NCBI RefSeq assembly: GCF_000719095.1
Contig: NZ_JOEH01000011.1
Location: 1 to 64,000 of the forward strand
DNA: 64,000 bases
Direction of reading: 5' to 3'
Origin: Streptacidiphilus jeojiense
GTDB lineage: Bacteria; Actinomycetota; Actinomycetes; Streptomycetales; Streptomycetaceae
In this document: piece after piece, positions 52,047-60,551 of the stretch
Layout: each line of letters opens with the position of its first letter
Position numbering within the stretch: position 1 is the stretch's first letter
Notes under the pieces: generated by a model
The model's database searches: none
Seen by the model: the letters and a program-made list of their open reading frames with translations, nothing else
Told to the model about the DNA's origin: nothing
Made by a program: the position numbers and the translations under genes

Positions 52047-52679
52047 TCAGGAGGCGTCGGGATCCGCTGCGGGAATCGCGCGCATGACGAATCGGACGAC
52101 CTCCTCCACCCCCCGCCGTGCCTGGATCAGCGTCGTGCGGCCGGTGGTCCACGAGGTCAGCGCACCCAGCAGGGTCGACCCGATGGCGACACGGGCGGGA
52201 CGGGCGTACTCCTCCGGGATGTCCCCCATGAGCACCCGCATGACCTTCTCGTTCTCCACGTCCAGCTCGTCGATCGCCTCGCTGGTGGCCGTGTCCGGGC
52301 ACGTCGACACGAAGACCACCACCTTGGCGAAGTTGGGGGTGCGCTGGAAGCTGCGCAGCTGCCGCTGGATGTAGGCCACCACGCGGTCCTCCGCACCGGC
52401 GCGACTGCGGTCCTCGGACTCCATTTCGGCCAGCACCTGCCGGGTCAGGCGACGGTGCCACTCCGCCCAGGCCGCCGCCAGCAGGTGCTCCTTGGAGGCG
52501 AAGTAGCGGTAGGTGGTGCCGAGCGCCACATGCGAGCGCTCCGCCACCTCGCGCATGCCGACCTTCTCCAGGTCCGTCGTCTCCAACAGGTCCAGGACGG
52601 CTTCGACGATCCGTTGGCGGCGGGCGAGTTGCCCAGCGGTCATCGACGTCGCGTCGGCGTAGAGCAGCTCATCAGGCAC
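52047..52679 (-). CDS. TetR-family regulator of the downstream catabolic cluster
   Basis: About 210 residues from the GTG at 52679 (an internal ATG, MTAGQLARRQ, 11 codons on is possible). HTH about 18-60, with the VALGTTYRYFASKEHLL recognition region like that of KstR-type and other lipid-catabolism repressors. The C-terminal domain contains SFQRTPNFAKVVVFVSTCPDTA, as in those proteins. An AAC-ACC-GTTTC element at 52694-52707, 15 bases before the start, matches two elements in front of the amidohydrolase operon at 60.4 kb. So it probably represses itself and that operon. Confidence 0.85.
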   Translation of the reverse strand: MPDELLYADATSMTAGQLARRQRIVEAVLDLLETTDLEKVGMREVAERSHVALGTTYRYFASKEHLLAAAWAEWHRRLTRQVLAEMESEDRSRAGAEDRVVAYIQRQLRSFQRTPNFAKVVVFVSTCPDTATSEAIDELDVENEKVMRVLMGDIPEEYARPARVAIGSTLLGALTSWTTGRTTLIQARRGVEEVVRFVMRAIPAADPDAS

Positions 52680-52693
52680 GCGCCCAGGATACG

Positions 52694-52707
52694 GCAACAC
52701 CGTTTCA
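52694..52707. promoter_or_regulatory. Candidate TetR operator AAC-N3-GTTTC (copy 1)
   Basis: GCAACACCGTTTCA just upstream of the TetR start. Shares AAC-N3-GTTTC with the sites at 60429 and 60528. The palindromic ends (GAA...TTC) are degenerate here. Confidence 0.4.
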
Positions 52708-52801
52708 CCCCCGTCACGCAAGAGCTGCAGACCGCCCCCGGTGACAGTGCAGTTGCACGGCGGGGGCAGTCTGCAGCGGGTCACCCGTGCAGAAATTCGG
52801 T

Positions 52802-54517
52802 TCACCCACGACTGCCGGCGTCCCCCTGATCCTCCAGCAGGCGCTTGACGACCTTTCCGGTGGCCGAGTAGGGAAGCGAGTCACGGAACTCCACGTGCGC
52901 CGGCACCTTGAATGCAGCGAGAGCCTCTCCCACCCACGCGCGCACGCCCTCGGACTCCCATCCTGCCCCCGGACGCAGCACGATGCAGGCCTTCACCTCC
53001 TGGCCCAACACCTCGTGCGGTACGCCGACGACTGCGACATCTGCCACCGACGGGTGCTCGACCAGCCGGTTCTCGACCTCCACCGGGTAGATGTTCTCGC
53101 CCGCGCGCACGATCAGGTCCTGGCGCCGCGACTCCAGGTACAGCCGGCCTCCCTCCGCCCGCCCGAAGTCGCCGGTGCGGTACCAGCCTTCCGCGTCCAG
53201 CACGCGGGCGGTGGCACGGGGATCCTGCCAGTAGCCGAGGAACACGGAGCCGCTGCGCAGCCATACCTCGCCGACCGTGCCGTCGGGCACGGGCGCGCCC
53301 GACTCGTCGCGGACCTGCAGCTCGGCCAGCGGTACGGGGGCGCCGACCGAGGACGGGTGCGCTCTCAGTTCCTCGCCGGTGATGGTGGTGCCCGAGCCGA
53401 AGGTCTCGGTCATGCCGAAGCCGTTGCCCAGGCGTACGCGGGGGAACCGCTGCCCCAGCAGGAAGGTGAGCCGCGGGGGCAGGTTCGCGCCGCCCGTGCC
53501 CAGGACGGCGACAGCCGGAAGGCGCGCGGCGTCGAAGCCCGGGGTGTCCAGGAGACGCCAGAACTGGGCGGGCACCCCGTTCCAGACGGTGACCTCGTGT
53601 TCGGCCATCAGATCGAGGTGCGTTTCCGGGTCCCATCGCCCCGGTCGCGGCATCACCAGGGCACCGCCGGCGAACGGGGCGGACGCCAGGGCCATCATCA
53701 GGCCGGAGACGTGGAACAGCGGGGAGGAGACCAGCGCGGTCATGGTGGAGCCGGCACCGTCGGCGGGGTTCCGGCCTGCTCCGTCGACGGCGCCGAGGGT
53801 GCCGCTCATGGCGTTGGCCTGTGCCGCGTGCACGATGTTGCGGTGCGAGAGCAACGCTCCCTTGGCGCGGCCGGTCGTGCCGCTGGTGAACAGCAGCAGT
53901 GCGGCTGCGTCCTCGGCGACGGTCTCGCCGTCGTCCGGCCCGGGACGGGCCGGGGTGCGGTCCGCCTCGCGGTCGGCCCGGGCTCCGAACTCGTCGAACA
54001 GTTCCACCGGTGCCGCCGCGCGGGCTGCCGGGGGCAGGCGCGCGATCCGCCGGGCGTCCCCGAGGAGCAGACGGGGCTGCGACAGTTCGATTCCCTGCAT
54101 CAGTTCGCTGCCGGTCCACCAGCCGTTCAGCCCCACGGCCACCGCTCCCAGGCGCAGGACGGCCCACAGGTGGAGCAGGTACTCGCTCTGGTTGGCGCCC
54201 AGCAGCGCTACCCGGTCCCCGGTGCGCACCCCTCGGCGGGCCAGGGCGGCGGCCCTGGCCCCGACGGCCCGCCATGCCTGCGCGTAGGTGACGACCTGTT
54301 CGCCGTCGATGAGGTACGGGTGGTCGGCGTGGGAGGTGGCACGCGTCCTCAGCAGGTCGGGCAGGCTGCGGAAGCGATGGGTGAAAACCTGCCCCCGGCG
54401 GCCGTTCACGTCCTCCTCGTGGTGGGCGAAAGGGGCGTCCGGGCCGGTCAGGGCCTTGAGTGTGCGGTCCGGGAGCGGCGGGAGCTGCCACCTCAGGGTG
54501 GATGGGGACGTGTCCAT
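52802..54517 (-). CDS. Acyl-CoA synthetase (AMP-binding)
   Basis: 571 residues of the ANL superfamily. AMP-binding P-loop LFTSGTTGRAKGALLSH near 205-221, A5 motif GNGFGMTETFG, A7/A8 region WYRTGDFGRAEGGRLYLESRRQDLI, and the catalytic Lys in YSATGKVVKRLL near the C terminus. It activates a carboxylic acid as AMP ester and transfers it to CoA; the acid is unknown. Its C-terminal end is close to the TetR gene, and it precedes it on the same strand. Likely the first catabolic step for the substrate of the cluster. Confidence 0.92.
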   Translation of the reverse strand: MDTSPSTLRWQLPPLPDRTLKALTGPDAPFAHHEEDVNGRRGQVFTHRFRSLPDLLRTRATSHADHPYLIDGEQVVTYAQAWRAVGARAAALARRGVRTGDRVALLGANQSEYLLHLWAVLRLGAVAVGLNGWWTGSELMQGIELSQPRLLLGDARRIARLPPAARAAAPVELFDEFGARADREADRTPARPGPDDGETVAEDAAALLLFTSGTTGRAKGALLSHRNIVHAAQANAMSGTLGAVDGAGRNPADGAGSTMTALVSSPLFHVSGLMMALASAPFAGGALVMPRPGRWDPETHLDLMAEHEVTVWNGVPAQFWRLLDTPGFDAARLPAVAVLGTGGANLPPRLTFLLGQRFPRVRLGNGFGMTETFGSGTTITGEELRAHPSSVGAPVPLAELQVRDESGAPVPDGTVGEVWLRSGSVFLGYWQDPRATARVLDAEGWYRTGDFGRAEGGRLYLESRRQDLIVRAGENIYPVEVENRLVEHPSVADVAVVGVPHEVLGQEVKACIVLRPGAGWESEGVRAWVGEALAAFKVPAHVEFRDSLPYSATGKVVKRLLEDQGDAGSRG

Positions 54518-54587
54518 GGAGCCCTCACAACGGTGGGAGAGTCAGGGGTGGGGATGGCGCCTGCGTGCGGTGGCCGCGGACCGGCGC

Positions 54588-55448
54588 TCAGCTGACGCCG
54601 AGGATGCGCGCGGCGTTGCCGTACAGGAACTGCGGCCACACCTCGTCCTTGAAGGGCACGGCGGGCAGTTCGCCGAAGATGCGGTCCAGCGTCAGCCCCA
54701 TCGGGAAGTAGCCGGCGTAGAGGATCTTGTGGGCGCCGCGGGTGTTGGCGAAGTCCACCACAGCCCTGGGGTAGTAGCGGGGGGCGAAGGCGGAGGTGGA
54801 GTAGTAGAGGTTGGGCCACTTCAGCAGGAGCTTGACCGCGAGGTCGGTCCACGGCTCGCAACCGTGGCGGGTGACGAAGACGAGCTCCGGGAAGTCGTAC
54901 ATGACCTCGTCGATCAGCTCGACGCGCTGGGGGTCCATCCGCAGTCGCGGGCCGGGCACCCCGGCGCAGCAGAAGAACGGGATGCCCAGCTCCACGCACT
55001 TGGCGTAGTAGGGGTACATCTTCTTGTCGTTGATGGCGACCTGCGGCAGCGCCCCTGCGGGGAAGCAGCCGGCTGCGCGTACACCGAACTCCTCGTGGGC
55101 GCGCACCAGTGCGCGGATCCCGTCCATGCCGGCGTTCGGGTCGATCTCGAAGGAGCCGAGGAAGCGGTCGGGGTGCTGGGCGAGGGCCTTGTGGGAGGTT
55201 TCGTCGCCGACTCCGGTCAGGCCGTAACGGATGTTGAAGCGGTCCATCTCGTGCAGGGTGAAGGCGACCGGGTCGTCGGTGGGCAGGTCCTTGGGTACGT
55301 CCTTGAACATGTACTCGACCGGGAACTGGTACTCCTCCCGGGACTGTCGGTCCTTGGTCTGTCGGCGGATGAAGTCGTACTGGTCCCATCCGTCGTGCGG
55401 GAAACCGATCATCGTGTCGATCACGGGTGTTCCTGCGGGGAACGGCAT
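54588..55448 (-). CDS. Amidohydrolase-fold protein lacking metal ligands
   Basis: 286 residues from the ATG at 55448 (AAAGG 7 bases ahead). Overall it follows the ACMSD/decarboxylase-like amidohydrolase pattern (FPAGTPVIDTMIGFPHDGWDQYD, FKDVPKDLP, DRFLGSFEIDPN, ILGVS at the end). However, the first-strand HxH is absent (IDTMIGFP), the His on strand 5 is missing (FFCCAGVPG), and the strand-8 Asp of the GSD motif is replaced by AGYFP. Only the strand-6 His (TRHGCEPW) is clear. So it may be a non-catalytic or differently acting member. Lies between an MBL hydrolase and an acyl-CoA synthetase in one operon. A real functional change is likely, as the rest of the protein is well preserved. Confidence 0.8.
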   Translation of the reverse strand: MPFPAGTPVIDTMIGFPHDGWDQYDFIRRQTKDRQSREEYQFPVEYMFKDVPKDLPTDDPVAFTLHEMDRFNIRYGLTGVGDETSHKALAQHPDRFLGSFEIDPNAGMDGIRALVRAHEEFGVRAAGCFPAGALPQVAINDKKMYPYYAKCVELGIPFFCCAGVPGPRLRMDPQRVELIDEVMYDFPELVFVTRHGCEPWTDLAVKLLLKWPNLYYSTSAFAPRYYPRAVVDFANTRGAHKILYAGYFPMGLTLDRIFGELPAVPFKDEVWPQFLYGNAARILGVS

Positions 55449-55486
55449 GTCGGTGCCTTTCTCGGGGGTGCTGCAAGGGGGGCTGG

Positions 55487-56578
55487 TCACGCCTGCTGCA
55501 AGGCGCCTGTGCGGTGCGGCGCGCCGGGAGCGACGCGCCAGCGTGGAGGTTCGCCCACGGTCTCGCGCATCTCGACCCGTCCCAGCCGCTGCCAGTGCCG
55601 GAGGAACGCGTAGGCCTCGACCGCGGCGAGGTAGTGCGCCGCCTGGGAGTGGTGCGATCCGGGACGCTCCGTCTGCCGGACCCGATCGGCGACCTTCCAG
55701 GCGCTGACCGGACGGTCCGTCGGCAGGGCGGCCAGGATCTGCTCGCCTCGGCCCGTGTAGTGCGCCCGCGCCCGTTCGTGCAGCGCCGCAGCGTCGGCCA
55801 CGGGCTCGCCGTGGCCGGGCAGGAGCGAGCCGGACAGGGGTTGCGTCCGGTCCAAAGAAGCCAGGTAGTCGCCGACGGGATCGGGCCCCTCCTCGTCGGC
55901 GCCCTCGTCGTCGGCGCCCTGCCGGGGCGTGTCGCCGTCCAGGTACAGACGGGGGCGCAGGCCGGGCAGGAGGTGGTCGCCGGCGAACAGCGCACCGGTC
56001 TCGTCGAGGAAGCACAGGTGACCGGGGCTGTGCCCCGGTGTCCGCACCGCCTGGATGCGGCGCCCCCGGGTCGGGGCCGCCTGGCCGTCGTCCAGGGGGG
56101 TCAGCACAGGCCGGGGCAGCAGCGGTATGCCACCGAACTTCGCCTCCAGGGCCTGGGCGGTGGACGCCGGGGCTCCGAGCCGGTCCAGCATCCCCAAGGG
56201 GCGAGCGCCGCCGCGGTTCTCGCCACTGCCACCGTCCTCGAACGCGCCCCACTCCGCACGATGGGCGGCGACCCAGCACCCGGTCTGCTGCTGCAGGGCC
56301 TGCGCCAGACCGGCATGGTCGGGGTGAGCGTGCGTCAGCAGTACTCCTTCGACGGCGTCGAGTCCTGCTCCGAGCGCTGCCAGGCCTGACCGCAATGTCC
56401 TCAGGCTCACCTCGTCCCAGCCCGCGTCGACCAGGACGACGCGGTCCGCGCAGGCCAAGGCGTACACGTTGACGACCGGTGGGGTGTTGCGCTCGACGAG
56501 GACCGGCAGGCGCCACACCCCGTCGCCGACCGGAGTCGGGGCGTGGCGCCCGCGGGGCCCGTACAGGGAGGACCTCAT
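55487..56578 (-). CDS. MBL-fold metallo-hydrolase, C-terminally extended
   Basis: 363 residues. The metal motif is THAHPDH (LLTHAHPDHAGL near residue 80), followed by PGHSPGHLCF, FAGDHLLPG and LPGHGEPV for the remaining ligands. The last 100 residues form a winged-helix-like tail as in LACTB2/glyoxalase II-type relatives. A thioester or lactone hydrolase role in the catabolic cluster is plausible. The ATG overlaps the stop of the acyl-CoA dehydrogenase gene (ATGA), so they are coupled. Confidence 0.88.
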   Translation of the reverse strand: MRSSLYGPRGRHAPTPVGDGVWRLPVLVERNTPPVVNVYALACADRVVLVDAGWDEVSLRTLRSGLAALGAGLDAVEGVLLTHAHPDHAGLAQALQQQTGCWVAAHRAEWGAFEDGGSGENRGGARPLGMLDRLGAPASTAQALEAKFGGIPLLPRPVLTPLDDGQAAPTRGRRIQAVRTPGHSPGHLCFLDETGALFAGDHLLPGLRPRLYLDGDTPRQGADDEGADEEGPDPVGDYLASLDRTQPLSGSLLPGHGEPVADAAALHERARAHYTGRGEQILAALPTDRPVSAWKVADRVRQTERPGSHHSQAAHYLAAVEAYAFLRHWQRLGRVEMRETVGEPPRWRVAPGAPHRTGALQQA

Positions 56579-58815
56579 CGGGGCAGTCCCAGAATGCGCT
56601 CCGCTATCACATTGAGCTGGATCTCCACGGTCCCGCCGCCGATCAGGACGCTCGGCAGCTGGAGTTCGCCCTGCACCAGTCCGTGGGCGTCGGTGCCGAC
56701 GGCCCCCTCTGCGCCCAGCAGTCGCAGCCCGGTCGCTGCGGCGGCACGGTCGGCCAGGGCGCTGCCCACCTTCAGGACGCTGGCAGCCGCACCCGGTTGC
56801 AGTCCTGACAGGCGGCGCAGCGTGGAGCGGAGGCCCAGCGCGTGCAGGGCGATCCGGGTGGCCGTGATCGACCCGAGCTCCTCCAGCACCGCCGGCGCGT
56901 CCGCCGCCGGCGTACCGGACCGCACCGCGTCGCGCAGCCGCTCGGCACCATCCTTCCCTCCCATGCCCGCGCCGATGGTCAGGCGCTCGTTGGCGAGCGT
57001 GGTGGCCGTCAGCTTCCAGCCTTCGCCGGCCTGTCCGACCAGGCACTGGTCGGGGACGAAGACGTCGGTCAGGAAGACTTCGTTGAACTCCGCCCCGCCG
57101 GTGGCCTGCCGCAGGGGGCGCACCTCCACGCCGGGTGAGTGCATGTCCACGAGGAAGCAACTCAGACCCTTGTGCCTGGGTGCCTGCGGATCGCTACGGG
57201 CCAGGCAGATGCCCCAGTCGGCCTCGTGCGCCGAGGAGGTCCACACCTTCTGGCCGTTGAGCACCCAGCCGCCGCGCTCCCGGTCCTGGACGGCACGGGT
57301 GCTGAGCGAGGCGAGGTCCGAGCCGGCGCCCGGTTCGCTGAACAACTGGCACCACGTCATCTCGCCGCGCAGGGTGGGAACGGCGAACCGTCTCTTCTGC
57401 TCCTCCTCGCCATGGGCCAGGACGGTGGGCACCGCCCACTCGCCGATGACCGACGAGGGCCGTTCCAGGCCGCGCTTCGCGAACTCCTGGGCGATGACGG
57501 CCTGCTGGGCCGGCGAGGCGTCCAGCCCGTAGGGCCTGGGCCAGTGCGGGGCTGCCAGGCCGGTGTCGGCCAGCAGGGTGCGGCGCGGTCCGGTGCCGGA
57601 CGCGGGCCAGGCGCCGGGGCGCTGCGACAGGTCCGGGGGCAGGGCCATCGCGGCGTCGAGCTGCTCGGCTACCCAGCCTCGGAATGCCGGGTCCTTGTCC
57701 TCCAGTTCGAGGTCGAAGTCCCGGGCCGCGGTCAGGGACAATGCGCCCAGGTCGCTCGCCCGGGTTGGGACCGGTCCGGTCAGGGCGTTCAGGCTGATGG
57801 CACGGCGCCAGTACAGGTGGATGTCGTGTTCCCAGGTGAAGCCGATGCCGCCCAGCAGCGTGACCGCGTCCAGGACCGCGTCGACGGCGCGGCCGGGGCC
57901 GACCACCGCGGCGGCGGCAGCGGCCAGGCGTGACTGCGTACCGTCCTGGGCAAGGCTGCGGGCGGCGTCCCACGCGGCTGCGGCGCTCAGTTCCGACGCC
58001 AGCAGGAGCAGCGCTGCCTTGTGCTTGACCGCCTGGAACGAGCCGACGGGACGGCCGAACTGCTCGCGGACCTTGACGTGGTCCACCGCCGTCCGCAGGC
58101 TCTGCGCGACCACGCCGCTGGCGTCGGCGGCGTACAGGGCGGTCACCGCGGCGCGCACCCGGTCGGCGTCCAGTCCGGGGACCAGGTCCGCCGCTGCGAC
58201 CTGAGCGTCCGTCAACCGGAGTCTTCCCAGGTCACGGGTGAGGTCCACGCCCTCCTCCGGCAGCAGTGCACCGGCCAGCGCCTGCACCGGCAGGGCGAAC
58301 CAGACGGCGTCCCCGGCTGCGTGGTCGACGCGCTCGGCGCCGACGAGGAGCAGGTCGGCCGACAGCAGGCCGAGCACGGGAGTGCTGCGGCCGGTCAGGA
58401 CCCATCCCTGTGCTTCCCGGCGTGCCGTGATCCCGCTGCCGGGCAGGACCACCGCTCCGGTGGTGCCGTCGGCGAAGCACCGCAGCACTTCGCTGCGCCT
58501 GACGCCGGCGGCCGCCGTCGTGACTGCGGCGCTCGCGGTGACGGTGGGCAGGAACGGGCCGGGCAGCAGGGCCCTCCCGGTCTCCTCGACCACGACGGCC
58601 AGGTCCACCAGCGACCCGCCGTCGCCGCCGTCGGCCTCGTCGATGTGGATTCGGTGCAGCCCCTGCGCAACCAGCGCGTCCCAGTGCTTGGGGCGGTCGC
58701 CGGCCGCATACCGGGACAGGTGCAGCCGAGTCTCGGCGACGCTCGCGTAATGTGCGGTGAAATCCCTTACTGAATCAGCTAGTTGGATGTGCTCTTCGGT
58801 GACCGGGAGGGCCAT
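56575..58815 (-). CDS. Fused double-domain acyl-CoA dehydrogenase
   Basis: 746 residues: two complete acyl-CoA dehydrogenase modules in tandem. The first (about 1-365) ends with GGIGFTWEHDIHLYWRRA, whose Glu is the usual catalytic base in fused enzymes of this type. The second (about 385-745) has MTWCQLFSEPGAGSDLASLSTRA, the FAD region and the C-terminal GGTVEIQLNVIAERILGLPR. Known fused members (mycobacterial FadE34-like) replace an alpha2-beta2 heterodimer in sterol side-chain oxidation. Here the acyl substrate is unknown. The preceding open frame upstream is not coding. ATG at 58815 overlaps the small gene by 37 bases and its stop overlaps the MBL gene. Confidence 0.9.
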   Translation of the reverse strand: MALPVTEEHIQLADSVRDFTAHYASVAETRLHLSRYAAGDRPKHWDALVAQGLHRIHIDEADGGDGGSLVDLAVVVEETGRALLPGPFLPTVTASAAVTTAAAGVRRSEVLRCFADGTTGAVVLPGSGITARREAQGWVLTGRSTPVLGLLSADLLLVGAERVDHAAGDAVWFALPVQALAGALLPEEGVDLTRDLGRLRLTDAQVAAADLVPGLDADRVRAAVTALYAADASGVVAQSLRTAVDHVKVREQFGRPVGSFQAVKHKAALLLLASELSAAAAWDAARSLAQDGTQSRLAAAAAAVVGPGRAVDAVLDAVTLLGGIGFTWEHDIHLYWRRAISLNALTGPVPTRASDLGALSLTAARDFDLELEDKDPAFRGWVAEQLDAAMALPPDLSQRPGAWPASGTGPRRTLLADTGLAAPHWPRPYGLDASPAQQAVIAQEFAKRGLERPSSVIGEWAVPTVLAHGEEEQKRRFAVPTLRGEMTWCQLFSEPGAGSDLASLSTRAVQDRERGGWVLNGQKVWTSSAHEADWGICLARSDPQAPRHKGLSCFLVDMHSPGVEVRPLRQATGGAEFNEVFLTDVFVPDQCLVGQAGEGWKLTATTLANERLTIGAGMGGKDGAERLRDAVRSGTPAADAPAVLEELGSITATRIALHALGLRSTLRRLSGLQPGAAASVLKVGSALADRAAAATGLRLLGAEGAVGTDAHGLVQGELQLPSVLIGGGTVEIQLNVIAERILGLPR

Positions 58816-59156
58816 GCGCTGCTCCCTGGGGAATCGGGTTCGACGGGTGACGGGTGTATCCACTGGGAGACGAGATCGGCCCACCGCTGCGAGACGGTCT
58901 GTTCCATCTCCGCCGCGGACTTCCGTGCGGACGCGTCGGGTGACGCCGCCCGCAGCGCGGCGAAGGGGCCGTGGGCGGTGGCCGGCAGCAGGGCGTCCAG
59001 ATCCTCCCTGGCCAGCCCCGCCGCCTCCAACTGCCGTGCGTGCCCGTCGATGTCGAGGACCTCTGGCAGGTCCGAGACGGCGAGCCGGACGGCCGCGTCC
59101 TCCTCGCCGTTGTCCATGAGGATGCCGATCAGGCTGGCCTTGCTCAGCTGTACCAC
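58779..59156 (-). CDS. Small hypothetical protein of the catabolic operon
   Basis: 125 residues from a GTG at 59156 with AGGGAG 5 bases ahead. Soluble and helical: MVQLSKASLIGILMDNGEED, then DLPEVLDIDGHARQLEAAGL and a Pro/Ser-rich tail. No motif recognised. Its end overlaps the start of the acyl-CoA dehydrogenase by 37 bases, so it is a genuine part of the operon between the second amidohydrolase and the dehydrogenase. Perhaps an accessory subunit, but this is a guess. Confidence 0.65.
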   Translation of the reverse strand: MVQLSKASLIGILMDNGEEDAAVRLAVSDLPEVLDIDGHARQLEAAGLAREDLDALLPATAHGPFAALRAASPDASARKSAAEMEQTVSQRWADLVSQWIHPSPVEPDSPGSSAWPSRSPKSTSN

Positions 59157-59192
59157 GGTGGCTCCCTGTGCTTGTTCCGGAGGTCCGCGCGG

Positions 59193-60386
59193 TCAGGCGG
59201 GGCTGCGGCGGGTGGCCAGCTCCCAGCCGTTGGTGCGCATGACGGCCTCGCACTGCTCCGGTGTGTAGTCGAAGTTCTCGAGGTCCTTGATGTAGGAGGC
59301 GGGATCGGCCAGGCCCTCGACGTGGGGCCAGTCGGAGCCCATGAGGATGTGGCCGGGCCCGATCAGTTGGAGCAGGCTGGCGAGTTCGTCCTCGTAGAAC
59401 GGGGAGACCCACACGTGGCGCTTGAAGGTCTCGCGCGGGTCCTCGGGGTAGAGGTGCGGAACCTGGCCGTAGGACTTGCTGAGCTTCTCGAAGAGGTGGA
59501 ACACCCAGGCGGAACCGATCTCGATGGAGGCGATCCGCAGGTTCGGGAAGCGGTGGAACAGGTGCAGGGAGAGGTGGCTGGCCATGGTGTCCTGCATGGG
59601 GTCGGGAGAGGAGATGCCGCGGAAGGCCGACGCCCGGTACGCCTCGGTGAAGTCCCGCTCCCCCCATTCCCCGAGGAACTTGGCGTAGTGGGTCTCACCG
59701 CCGTGGTAGGCCACCGTGATCCCGGAGTCGGCGGCGAGCTTCCAGAAGTCGTCGAAGACGGGATCGGCGGGTGCGCGCATGCCGCTCTCGGTCTGCACCG
59801 GGCCGGGGATCATCACCACGAACCGCGCGTCCCGCTCCAGGGCCCACTCCAGCTCCCGCGCCGCATTGGCGGGGTCGGCCAGGGTGATGTAGGGCGCCGC
59901 GAAGATGCGGTTCCGGTAGGCGAAGCCCCAGTCCTCGGCCAGCCAGCGGTTGAAGGCGCGGAAGGCGGCGGTCAGCGCCGGGATGTCATGGGCCAGGGCG
60001 ACCTCCATGCCGACTCCGAGGGTGGGCAGCATGAGGCAGGCGTCCATGCCCTGCCCGTCCATGACCGCCACCCGGGCGTCGCGGTCGCGGTACTCGCCGC
60101 GTATCGGCCCCAGTTCGCCCATCAGCTTGCTCACGTCGGCGGACTTGGGGTTGCGCCCGCGGAAGTACTCGTCCATCACCCCGGGCGCGGCGACCGGGTC
60201 GAAGGTGGGCTTGGGGATGAACTTGTTCACCCTGCCCGCGACCAGCAGACGGGTCCTGCCCTCGATCTCGGCCCACTGCATGGCCCGCTTGCGGTACTCG
60301 GGCTCGATGTGGCGGGTGAAGGCGTCCAGCGCCTCGTAGTAGTGGTTGTCGCAGTCGAAGAAGCGGAACGGGAGTTGGTGCGCCAT
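59193..60386 (-). CDS. Amidohydrolase (ACMSD/decarboxylase-like, PF04909 type)
   Basis: 397 residues from the ATG at 60386. Metal-dependent amidohydrolase barrel: the first strand DCDNHYYE supplies the D-x-H type ligands, AYHGGETHY a later His, IEIGSAWVFHL the Glu region, and ILMGSDWPHVEG the final Asp. Members decarboxylate or hydrolyse ring-derived acids or related substrates; the reaction here is unknown. First gene of the operon after a spacer bearing two AAC-N3-GTTTC elements. It is the active-looking partner of the ligand-poor paralogue at 54588. Confidence 0.88.
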   Translation of the reverse strand: MAHQLPFRFFDCDNHYYEALDAFTRHIEPEYRKRAMQWAEIEGRTRLLVAGRVNKFIPKPTFDPVAAPGVMDEYFRGRNPKSADVSKLMGELGPIRGEYRDRDARVAVMDGQGMDACLMLPTLGVGMEVALAHDIPALTAAFRAFNRWLAEDWGFAYRNRIFAAPYITLADPANAARELEWALERDARFVVMIPGPVQTESGMRAPADPVFDDFWKLAADSGITVAYHGGETHYAKFLGEWGERDFTEAYRASAFRGISSPDPMQDTMASHLSLHLFHRFPNLRIASIEIGSAWVFHLFEKLSKSYGQVPHLYPEDPRETFKRHVWVSPFYEDELASLLQLIGPGHILMGSDWPHVEGLADPASYIKDLENFDYTPEQCEAVMRTNGWELATRRSPA

Positions 60387-60428
60387 CAAGGGACTCCATA
60401 CGTGTGAGGGGAGGCTCGCCTTCAAGAT

Positions 60429-60442
60429 AGAACGAGGTTTCT
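60429..60442. promoter_or_regulatory. Candidate TetR operator (copy 2)
   Basis: AGAACGAGGTTTCT, an AGAA...TTCT palindrome around six bases, about 45 bases before the amidohydrolase start. Shares AAC-N3-GTTTC with the site before the TetR gene. Likely overlaps the operon promoter. Confidence 0.45.
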
Positions 60443-60527
60443 CGAAGAACAAGACCTGAGAGAGGATCAGGAAACTGCTCTAAACCCACAGACTGGGACA
60501 TGACCATCGCGGAAGTGTCCAGTTCCA

Positions 60528-60541
60528 TGAACGCGGTTTCA
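60528..60541. promoter_or_regulatory. Candidate TetR operator (copy 3)
   Basis: TGAACGCGGTTTCA, a TGAA...TTCA palindrome, also in the spacer between the MFS stop and the amidohydrolase operon, 99 bases from copy 2. Confidence 0.45.
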
Positions 60542-60551
60542 CCAACGTCGG

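Noticed and set aside
58816..59667. N-terminal extension of the acyl-CoA dehydrogenase frame
   Set aside because: The extra 284 codons are antisense-like sequence in a shifted frame of the small gene and the amidohydrolase; the ATG at 58815 begins the conserved domain.
60429..60442. KstR operator (TNNAAC-NN-GTTNTA) before the amidohydrolase operon
   Set aside because: Spacing between half-sites is three bases, not two, and the outer bases do not fit; treated instead as a separate TetR motif.
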